Origin: Segatella maculosa DSM 19339 = JCM 15638
GTDB taxonomy: Bacteria > Bacteroidota > Bacteroidia > Bacteroidales > Bacteroidaceae
Length of the DNA stretch: 64,000 bases
NCBI RefSeq assembly: GCF_000382385.1
Contig: NZ_KB908324.1
Coordinates: 1-64,000, forward strand
Reading direction: 5' to 3'
Part shown: one piece after another, positions 56,831 through 64,000 of the stretch
How positions within the stretch are numbered: the stretch's first letter is position 1
How the letters are laid out: each line of letters starts with the position of its first letter
The notes under the pieces: model-generated
What the model was told of the DNA's origin: nothing
The model's input: the letters and a program-made list of their open reading frames with translations, nothing else
Databases searched by the model: none
Made by a program: the position numbers and the translations under genes

Positions 56831-57409
56831 ATGGAAATTTGGAATTATCTTAAAGGAAAATATCTGTCTTTTTTGGTGTGTATTCTACTTCTTGCTGCGA
56901 GCGGAATTATAGTCTATGTCATATGGATGAAAGGACAAAGTGAGATTGAAGAATTGCAGACGCAGCTGGCCCATGCTCGCACTTATAAGCCTGTTGTTAG
57001 TGAGGTCTTGCATGACAGTAGTACCGCCGTCACACAACCAGCTTCGAACATCGATAAGCATGCTTATAAGCGTGAGTTTGCAAATCGAAAGCTACTGAAA
57101 GAATTAGACGTAAAACCTCGTGATGTCGCTGCTCAGTCGGATGTTGCTACTCATGCAAGCGACTCTGTGAAGCTTGCTCCGCGTGATAGTGTGTTTTCCT
57201 ATAACGACAGGTGGGTACAGTTTCATTTTTCGCTACGTGATAGCTTACTCTCCTATCATGTGCGTGACTCTCTCTCTACTTTTGTGATACGCGAATACAA
57301 GCATAAATTCCTGTTTTGGAAGTGGGGCACTAAGGGGTATAGAATAAAGATTGTGAATTACAACCCTCACTCTAAAATAACTTATAGTAATTATCTTAAT
57401 ATAGATTGA
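56831..57409 (+). CDS. Spanin-like membrane protein
   Basis: 192 residues. A single N-terminal membrane segment (YLSFLVCILLLAASGIIVYV) is followed by a coiled coil (QSEIEELQTQLAHARTY) and a periplasmic region. Size, topology and position after the endolysin match an inner-membrane spanin of the DUF6549 style. It probably helps disrupt the outer membrane; no overlapping outer-membrane partner is seen. Confidence 0.6.
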   Translation: MEIWNYLKGKYLSFLVCILLLAASGIIVYVIWMKGQSEIEELQTQLAHARTYKPVVSEVLHDSSTAVTQPASNIDKHAYKREFANRKLLKELDVKPRDVAAQSDVATHASDSVKLAPRDSVFSYNDRWVQFHFSLRDSLLSYHVRDSLSTFVIREYKHKFLFWKWGTKGYRIKIVNYNPHSKITYSNYLNID

Positions 57410-57410
57410 T

Positions 57411-60400
57411 ATGGCTGGCTACAATGAGGTTTATACAACTACCGTCAAGCTGAATTCAGAGGAGGCGAAAAATCGTCTCCTTGAATTGCAGAAAGTAGTT
57501 GATACGCTTAAACAGAAGCGTAATGAGGCTTTTAAGGCAAATGACATGCAACTTTTTGCTTCGCTCGGAAAAGATTTATCGAAAGCGGAACATGAACTGA
57601 AGCTTTTCAAAAATCAAACGATGAGCGTCGTTGAAACGTTGAAGCACATCGATAGCAGCAGCGTCGAGCAACTTGAAAAGGCTGTACGTTCGCTTAAAAG
57701 GCAGCAGAAGAAAACGAATGACGAAAATCTTTATGCTGAAATTGCTGTACAGATACAACGATGCAAGGAGCGTATTGATGAATTCAAGCAGGCTGAACGT
57801 GGGGCTACAGAAGAGGCGAAAGCGCTTTCGGCTGGCATGCTCAATTTGCGTAATGTAATGTCAAATATCGGTCACGCTTCTTTGAATAAATTGCGTGAGG
57901 CTGAAAGTTATTTGAAGAAGCAAGTTAGCAATCAGGATCCGTCTTCAACTTCTTATGCTACTTCTGTTAGTCAACTGAAAGAGGTTCAGGCCCAAATTCT
58001 GAAAATTGAGACTGAACAGAAACGCGTTAATCAGCTTGTTGATCAATACGATGATGAGATTAAGCAGGCACATAAGGATATGAGCACTGTGCAGCGAGAG
58101 ACGAAGCTTGTTAATGATACCTTGCGAACACTTGATCATGCTTCTGTTGATAAACTGCAGTATTCTATCAAGATCATCAATGAGAACTTGCGGCACATGG
58201 ATCGTGGTACCGCGGAATTTAAGCAGATGTCTGAGCAGGCGAAACGCTTACGTACTGAACTCGCTAAGGTGAACTTTGAGGGTAGGGCACAACAATCCTG
58301 GATTAACCGTACCGCTGATTGGTTCAACAAAATGCAGGGCATGGCAATAGCTGCTGTAGCTTCTTTGTCGGGTGTCGCATTGACAGTGCGTCAGTGTGTC
58401 AGCGAATTTGCGAAAATGGACGAGGAACTTGTTAACGTTCAGAAATATACGGGGCAGACGAAACAGGAGGTTGAGGAGATGAACGAGACCTTTAAGAATA
58501 TGAATACTCGTACTCCTCGCGAAAAGCTTAATCAGCTTGCACAAGATGCTGGGCGACTGGGTATTCACACGAAAGAGGCGGTTGAGGAATTTGTCGACGG
58601 AGCGGATAAAATTAACGTTGCGTTAGGCGATGATCTTGGTGACGATGCTGTTAAAAATATCGGTAAGCTCGCACAAATGTTTGGCGAAGATAAGACTAAG
58701 GGCTTGCGTGGAGCAATGTTGGCAACCGGTTCTGTTGTCAATGAACTTGCACAGAATTCTTCTGCAGCAGGTAGCTATCTTGTTGACTTTACCGCACGCC
58801 TTGCCGGTGTAGGTAAACAAGCGAAATTGTCGCAGCAGCAGATTATGAGTTATGCTTCTGTTCTTGATCAGAATATGCAGCAGGACGAAACGGCTGCTAC
58901 AGCCATGAGCGGGTTGATTAGTAAGATGTTCCAAAATCCTGCTAAATTTGCGAAGCTTGCAGGACAGAATGTTAAGGAGTTCTCAAAACTTTTGAAGACT
59001 GATGCAAATGAGGCGTTGTTACGCTTCTTCGCTGCAATGAAAGCGAAAGGTGGATTTGCACAGTTGGCTCCGATGTTTGAGAAAATGAAGCTTGACGGCA
59101 CGCGTTCAGTAGGCGTGCTTTCGGTCATGGCAGATAAACTTGATGATGTCAAAAAGGCGCAGGTTCTTGCTAATCAGGCTTATGCAAGTGGCACAAGTGT
59201 GCTCAACGAGTTCAATACGCAGATGTCTTCAGAGCAAGCGAAGCTTGATATAGCTTCTAAGAAATTCAAGGAAATGCGTATTGAATTGGGTAAGAAACTT
59301 TTACCTATTGCGTCGCATGGCTTGAAGCTGGGTTCTACTTTCATTGAGTTACTAAGTACGCTGATTGACTTTGCAAGTAAATACGCTGTTACTATTATAA
59401 CCCTAACGGCAACGATAGGCGCTTTAATTGTAGCTGAAAATCTTGATATTCTTAAGAAGAAAGCTGTCGCATTTTGGAATGATGTACTTATTGCTGGCAC
59501 TAAAAAACTTTGGACGTTACTAATAAGTAATCCTTATATTGCGCTGGCTGGAGCTGTGGCTACATTAGTTGCTATATTGATAGATTTAACAAGAAAGACG
59601 AATACACAGGCTGCAGCACAAAAAACGCTAAATGATATACGAGAGAAAGCACAGGAGGATATCGTAGAAGAGAAGCAAAAGATTGAAGCGCTTGTTGCTG
59701 TAGCAAGAGATGACACTAATTCTATGAATGATAGAATTAAAGCGACAAAGGAGCTAAATAGAATTATTCCTAACTACAATGCACAACTTGATAAAACGAC
59801 AGGTAAATATAGGGAGAATAAAAAGGCTCTTGATGAATATCTGTCATCTTTAGTTCATAAATATGAAATCGAGGGTGCAAAGGCAATGTTGGCAGATTTA
59901 GGTAAGCAGGCTGCAAAAGCAAGAATTGACGTAGATAATGCAAAAAAAGCAGTAAGGGAGGCGAAAGAACTGCAGAAATCCGGTGTAGGACAATCTTATA
60001 CAACTTCTTGGGGTAGCGTAGGTAATACTACTGTTGATTATATGCAAAAGGTTAATGTTGATCTCGAAAAAGCAAATAATAAAGCTGCTGAAGTCAAGGC
60101 TAAACAAGATGCTATTATGAAAACATGGGGTAATGATATTAAGAAGAGTGTTATTGCTTCGATTGGAAAAGATAGCGATGATCCTGATACTGGCGGAGGT
60201 GGTACTGTCGGAGGTGAAGATGAAAAGGCAAAGGCAAAGAAAAAGCGTGAGGCTGAAGAACGTAGGCGAAAGGCTGAACAAAAACGCGCTATGCTTGAAG
60301 AATTAAAGGCTGCTAAGGCACATACTGACGAATTACATGCACAGAATATTGCTGCTAAGGCTGCAGGTTTGAAGACGGATAGGAAGTTTATTGAAGATCA

Positions 60401-62024
60401 ACATCTGATAACCATTTCCGGCATTGACAGTCAGATTTCTATTTATAAGAAGTATAACGAGGAATATCGGCAGCTGACTGATGACCGCATGCGTGAAGAA
60501 GAAGAGATGTCACGTGCACATAATAAATTTATGCTGAAAGATATTATCAAGCGTAATCAGTTAGAGGTTGCGCAGGCACATGCTGATTTCTTGAATGTGA
60601 ACTCTGAAATCTATATGAATGAAGAGGCGCTGAATGAGCGTCTCTATGAGATTGACATGTCGGCTATGGCCGACCGCATCGCTGCTTTGCGTGAGGGCTC
60701 GGAGGAGTGGCTTGATGCAAAGGACGAAATGGAACGGGCTGAACTTGAACATAGCATTCAGCAACAGCGCCATTTCGCGGAACTGTTGTCACGGTACCGC
60801 GAACAATGGGGGCGCAAAGATGTCAAGCAACAGCAACAAATTGAACTCATGGGCTTACAAACGCTTTATGAGAAGAAGCTTATTAAGGAGAAAGAATATC
60901 AGGAAATGCGTAAAATGATTATCGCAAAGTACGAAGAAGAGGCTTCTGAAGTAAACTTGAAGAACTCTAAAGGCAAGAGGCAGCGTGACTATGTTGATAC
61001 AAAATATCGCACTGTGAGAAATAATGCTGAAGCTGATTATGAAAATAAGCATGGCAATGGCACTTCTGTTGTTGATTACATGACAAAAGACCTTAATCTT
61101 TTTGCGAACTCGTGGGCAACGATTAAGCAACTTGAAAAAGACGGTGTCATTTCGCATCAGGAAGCTATGCAAATGATGCTGAAAGCTACCGGTGACCTTG
61201 GTGAGGGAATAGTACAGAAAATGGAGGCTGCCATGAACGCTATTCAGCCGATCATGAACGCAATGTCATCATACTGGGCTGCGCAATCTGACTATGAGCA
61301 GAGGGTTACAGAAAAGAAGTACGATAAGCTTATCAATGCAGCAGGCAAGAATTCTGCAAAACAAAAGAAACTCGAAGAGAAAAAGCAGAAAGAACTTGCT
61401 AAAATCAAGACGAAGTATAATAAAAAGCAGATGAAAATGGAGATTGCACAAGCGACAGCGACAATGCTGATTGGTGCGATGAGTGCTTATACTTCTGCTT
61501 TGAAAGGTGCTCCATATCCTGCTAACCAGGTTCTTGCCCCACTTGCTGCCGGTATAGCCATGGCTGCGGGTTTACTCAATATCGCTGCTATTAAGAAACA
61601 ACATGCTGCTGAAGAAGCGGGCTATTACGAGGGTGGCTTTACAGGCGGTAGCAATTACCGCCGTCGAGCAGGCGTTGTGCATGAGGGTGAATTTGTTGTT
61701 AATCATTCGGGGGTTAACAATACTGCTTTGGGGCCAGTTCTGCAGATGATAGATGTTGCGCAGCGTAATAACACTGTAGGACAACTCTCTTCTGCTGATG
61801 TTTCGCGTCAGCTGGGGCAGGGAGGGACTGCCGTTGTTGCACCTGTCGTGAATGTTGCGAATGACAATGCGGAGTTGAAATCAACGTTGCAGGAGGTTGT
61901 ACAGGTTGTTGCTTTGTTGCACGAGTCGGTGAAGGACGGTATTCCTGCATTCTACTCTATCGACGGGGAAAATGGGGTTGCAAGAGGTCTTGAAAAATTG
62001 AAGAAACTTAAAAAGAACGTATAA
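57411..62024 (+). CDS. Tape measure protein
   Basis: 1537 residues, the longest gene. Residues ~20-330 and ~880-1330 are coiled coils. A TP901-type tape measure core starts near 333 (FAKMDEELVNVQKYTGQTKQ, with RLGIHTKEAVEEFVDGADKI). Two membrane-type segments lie at ~655-725 and a third hydrophobic one near 1350-1395. The end GGFTGGSNYRRRAGVVHEGE is typical. It sets the tail length and may help DNA through the membrane. Confidence 0.9.
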   Translation: MAGYNEVYTTTVKLNSEEAKNRLLELQKVVDTLKQKRNEAFKANDMQLFASLGKDLSKAEHELKLFKNQTMSVVETLKHIDSSSVEQLEKAVRSLKRQQKKTNDENLYAEIAVQIQRCKERIDEFKQAERGATEEAKALSAGMLNLRNVMSNIGHASLNKLREAESYLKKQVSNQDPSSTSYATSVSQLKEVQAQILKIETEQKRVNQLVDQYDDEIKQAHKDMSTVQRETKLVNDTLRTLDHASVDKLQYSIKIINENLRHMDRGTAEFKQMSEQAKRLRTELAKVNFEGRAQQSWINRTADWFNKMQGMAIAAVASLSGVALTVRQCVSEFAKMDEELVNVQKYTGQTKQEVEEMNETFKNMNTRTPREKLNQLAQDAGRLGIHTKEAVEEFVDGADKINVALGDDLGDDAVKNIGKLAQMFGEDKTKGLRGAMLATGSVVNELAQNSSAAGSYLVDFTARLAGVGKQAKLSQQQIMSYASVLDQNMQQDETAATAMSGLISKMFQNPAKFAKLAGQNVKEFSKLLKTDANEALLRFFAAMKAKGGFAQLAPMFEKMKLDGTRSVGVLSVMADKLDDVKKAQVLANQAYASGTSVLNEFNTQMSSEQAKLDIASKKFKEMRIELGKKLLPIASHGLKLGSTFIELLSTLIDFASKYAVTIITLTATIGALIVAENLDILKKKAVAFWNDVLIAGTKKLWTLLISNPYIALAGAVATLVAILIDLTRKTNTQAAAQKTLNDIREKAQEDIVEEKQKIEALVAVARDDTNSMNDRIKATKELNRIIPNYNAQLDKTTGKYRENKKALDEYLSSLVHKYEIEGAKAMLADLGKQAAKARIDVDNAKKAVREAKELQKSGVGQSYTTSWGSVGNTTVDYMQKVNVDLEKANNKAAEVKAKQDAIMKTWGNDIKKSVIASIGKDSDDPDTGGGGTVGGEDEKAKAKKKREAEERRRKAEQKRAMLEELKAAKAHTDELHAQNIAAKAAGLKTDRKFIEDQHLITISGIDSQISIYKKYNEEYRQLTDDRMREEEEMSRAHNKFMLKDIIKRNQLEVAQAHADFLNVNSEIYMNEEALNERLYEIDMSAMADRIAALREGSEEWLDAKDEMERAELEHSIQQQRHFAELLSRYREQWGRKDVKQQQQIELMGLQTLYEKKLIKEKEYQEMRKMIIAKYEEEASEVNLKNSKGKRQRDYVDTKYRTVRNNAEADYENKHGNGTSVVDYMTKDLNLFANSWATIKQLEKDGVISHQEAMQMMLKATGDLGEGIVQKMEAAMNAIQPIMNAMSSYWAAQSDYEQRVTEKKYDKLINAAGKNSAKQKKLEEKKQKELAKIKTKYNKKQMKMEIAQATATMLIGAMSAYTSALKGAPYPANQVLAPLAAGIAMAAGLLNIAAIKKQHAAEEAGYYEGGFTGGSNYRRRAGVVHEGEFVVNHSGVNNTALGPVLQMIDVAQRNNTVGQLSSADVSRQLGQGGTAVVAPVVNVANDNAELKSTLQEVVQVVALLHESVKDGIPAFYSIDGENGVARGLEKLKKLKKNV

Positions 62025-63928
62025 TGATTATCTGTTATATTGACAACAAAAAGGTATTTCCGAACACAACGGATAAAATAAAAGTCACGTATGAAAATCA
62101 ATTTATCAAGGATAGTGGATCATACACTTATGAGATATCTTTCCCGATGTCTATTCAAGCAAACAAGGAGTTTTTCAAGAACATCAATCGTTTTGATGTG
62201 AAGAAAAAGATACAGAGCTTTGAGAATTGTGCCCTGCTGGTTGACAATCGTCTGATTATCTCAGGCAAAGGGCATATTACAAGTGTCACGGCTGCTGCAG
62301 TAAAGCTGCAGATTGCAGGAGGAAAGTCGCGCATTAAGTATAATTCTGCGTTCGAAAAGCATTTTATTGATGAAATAAAATACCCTAAAGTTGCGATAAC
62401 AAAGGGAATAAATCATGAAGTCTACAATGAGTTTGGGATGAACGAAGTTATTGCAAGTGACAACTTTGGTTCTGAAATATTAGCTATTGATCTGACAGAC
62501 TATTACTTTGTCGGACAACCTGATGTCGCAGCTTTCAATCCTATCAATGACGAAACGAATGAGCGTACAGCAAACCAAATTATGGGAATTGAATTTAACA
62601 AGGTTAATCTCCAAGGACACAAGTATAAGCCTTCAAAGGCCTATCCCTATATGACAAATCTTGCAGTGCAGCCGTTTCTTATGTATGTGCTACGCAAAGT
62701 TTTAGAATATGAGGGTTACAAGCTTACGCGTAATGATTTTGATTGTGAACCTTGGAACCGTCTGTTGATAGCAAGTGCAAGATTGGGTGGGAAAATTCAA
62801 AATGCATTGCCTCATTGGTCTGTTTATAAATTTTTAGACGAAGTGCGCAAGCTGTTTAATGCGTCTATAATTTTTGATGATCAGACGAAGACGGTGCAAG
62901 TACTTTCGCAGAATGAGTTGATTTCGAACAGTGCTGTATCATACCAGTGCGATGATGAATATTCAAGCGAATTCGATGAAGACGGGTTGGAAAATATTGC
63001 TACTTCTAATATAGAATATTCATTTGATGACTCTATTCATCGCGATGAAATAGATTTGCTCCCTTTAGAAATACTACATAAATATCCTGTCAAAGAGTTC
63101 AGATCATTGCAAGAGCGTAATGCTGCGATAGACAAAATGTCGGCAAGAGAGAAAAGAACTACTATTTTTAAAGTTGGATATGAGTACTATATTTATATAA
63201 AGGCAAGTGAAGAATTAAAGCTTAATGTATCTCATGTTTTATCAAGGTGTGGAATATTTGCACCTCTTGTGCGTGACATAAATAATGATACTTCAATAAA
63301 GTTAAATATTATACCTGTTGCAACGTATCAACGTAAGAGGTGGCTTGACGGTGAGGGAAATAAATGGATTAAGATGTTTGATAAAATTCCTAATGACCCT
63401 GTTATTTTACCTTCTATCAGCAATGATAAAGAGGCAGGCATTGACGATATGACCAAGGATGAAGAAGACGATTCCTATTATTACACCGTTGAAGATGCTA
63501 TCAAGAATGGTGTCAACAATAAAAAGGAAAAGGAAGAGGAAGAAGATGAAAAAATGGATGTTATGTTTCAATACCCCGTTGTTAGAAATTTAACAGGTAG
63601 AGGGTACATCGAATATAGCGATAGAGAATTTCGAGAAAAAAAAGGTAATCGTTATCCTGTGACAGGTGTGTTTGCTGTTGAAAAGCGGCCGTTCGGTTTT
63701 GGTTTATCTTCTGACAGCCCATTGTCACTATCTGCTTTGCCCCATAAGTCTATCAATGTTGATAGCAAAAATAAGCTGTGCATAAAATTTTATACAGATG
63801 AAATTCCAGACCCCTCAAAGATTTACAACTTTAGAAATAAGCTTTTTATTTGCGAAAAGGTTGAGTTAGAGATAGACGCAAATGGAATTTCTAAACAAAA
63901 GACGGGATATTTCTATGAGTTTCTTTAA
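62024..63928 (+). CDS. Baseplate or tail-tip protein
   Basis: 634 residues (MIICYIDNKKVFPNTTDKIK, VTYENQFIKDSGSYTYEISF). It follows the tape measure with a one-base overlap, the normal position of distal tail or tip proteins. Mostly beta-structured, with an acidic loop (DDMTKDEEDD, KEKEEEEDEK) near 480-515. Family not recognised with certainty; it may form the tail tip hub. Confidence 0.65.
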   Translation: MIICYIDNKKVFPNTTDKIKVTYENQFIKDSGSYTYEISFPMSIQANKEFFKNINRFDVKKKIQSFENCALLVDNRLIISGKGHITSVTAAAVKLQIAGGKSRIKYNSAFEKHFIDEIKYPKVAITKGINHEVYNEFGMNEVIASDNFGSEILAIDLTDYYFVGQPDVAAFNPINDETNERTANQIMGIEFNKVNLQGHKYKPSKAYPYMTNLAVQPFLMYVLRKVLEYEGYKLTRNDFDCEPWNRLLIASARLGGKIQNALPHWSVYKFLDEVRKLFNASIIFDDQTKTVQVLSQNELISNSAVSYQCDDEYSSEFDEDGLENIATSNIEYSFDDSIHRDEIDLLPLEILHKYPVKEFRSLQERNAAIDKMSAREKRTTIFKVGYEYYIYIKASEELKLNVSHVLSRCGIFAPLVRDINNDTSIKLNIIPVATYQRKRWLDGEGNKWIKMFDKIPNDPVILPSISNDKEAGIDDMTKDEEDDSYYYTVEDAIKNGVNNKKEKEEEEDEKMDVMFQYPVVRNLTGRGYIEYSDREFREKKGNRYPVTGVFAVEKRPFGFGLSSDSPLSLSALPHKSINVDSKNKLCIKFYTDEIPDPSKIYNFRNKLFICEKVELEIDANGISKQKTGYFYEFL

Positions 63929-63942
63929 GCCTTATGCCTGAT

Positions 63943-64000
63943 TTGTGTGTTAATTGTGTGTAGTGCCCACTTCTGCAACTTGCTGATTTTCAGTGAGTGT
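63943..64000. repeat. GTGTGT-rich end resembling the repeat region at 30235
   Basis: TTGTGTGTTAATTGTGTGTAG is followed by GCTGATTTTCAGTGAG at 63982-63997, which agrees at 14 of 16 bases with GCTGATTATCAATGAG at 30304-30319, also beside TTACACAC repeats. The region continues past the window edge. Confidence 0.5.

Noticed and set aside
22317..64000. Integrase or transposase of the prophage
   Set aside because: No tyrosine or serine recombinase or DDE transposase motif was found in any frame of the prophage part; it probably lies right of the window.

Overview
The window looks like the chromosome of a Bacteroidales bacterium, most likely Prevotella or a close relative. The reasons are -7 promoter elements of the form TAnnTTTG, genes without Shine-Dalgarno sites, fimbrillin-like and DUF1735 lipoproteins, GH20/GH29/GH18 host-glycan enzymes, and many short GC-rich palindromic repeats between genes. 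The genus is an inference. I see no rRNA, no tRNA, no CRISPR array and no insertion sequence.

Positions 1 to about 22,320 are host chromosome. First come a truncated HU-family gene and a fimbrillin-like surface lipoprotein with a small companion. Next is a glycan-foraging cluster: a DUF1735/LamG lipoprotein, a decayed GH18 gene, a GH29 alpha-L-fucosidase, an AmpG-like permease and a GH20 beta-hexosaminidase. Then follow DUF4250, a DnaQ-like exonuclease, a tightly coupled DUF3791-DUF3990-DUF3791-GNAT operon that resembles a toxin-antitoxin module, a glutaredoxin-like protein, a HAD phosphatase, a UvrD-type helicase with an exonuclease domain inserted in it, a MATE pump, a 41-bp tandem repeat block, a lytic transglycosylase, LemA, an M48 protease and an SGNH hydrolase.

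From about 22,340 to the right edge the DNA is a tailed prophage whose right end, and probably whose integrase, lie outside the window. A leftward repressor faces a rightward early promoter. The early genes include a LuxR-type regulator, a single-protein primase-helicase and a C5 cytosine methyltransferase. After a region of TTACACAC repeats come the head genes (ClpP-like protease with scaffold, major capsid), small and large terminase, a phosphoribosyltransferase and RadC. A regulatory and accessory block follows (acidic protein, HTH protein, exonuclease-BRCT protein, structured RNA candidates, a reversed DUF5053 cassette). The portal, connector genes, S74 tail fibre, holin, glucosaminidase endolysin, spanin-like protein, tape measure and baseplate-type protein complete the window. 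Terminase and portal are unusually far apart.

The most unusual signals are: (1) two overlapping frames of the methyltransferase gene that each read as a methyltransferase C-terminus; (2) a leader at 43454-43683 with two direct copies and one inverted copy of the same 15-17-nt element, allowing mutually exclusive pairing; (3) three phage terminator hairpins that contain the -33 element of the next promoter; (4) the DUF3791/DUF3990 operon; (5) a DUF5053 cassette whose operator-like palindrome fills the spacer of its own promoter. All were found by reading; none was tested by folding software or database search.
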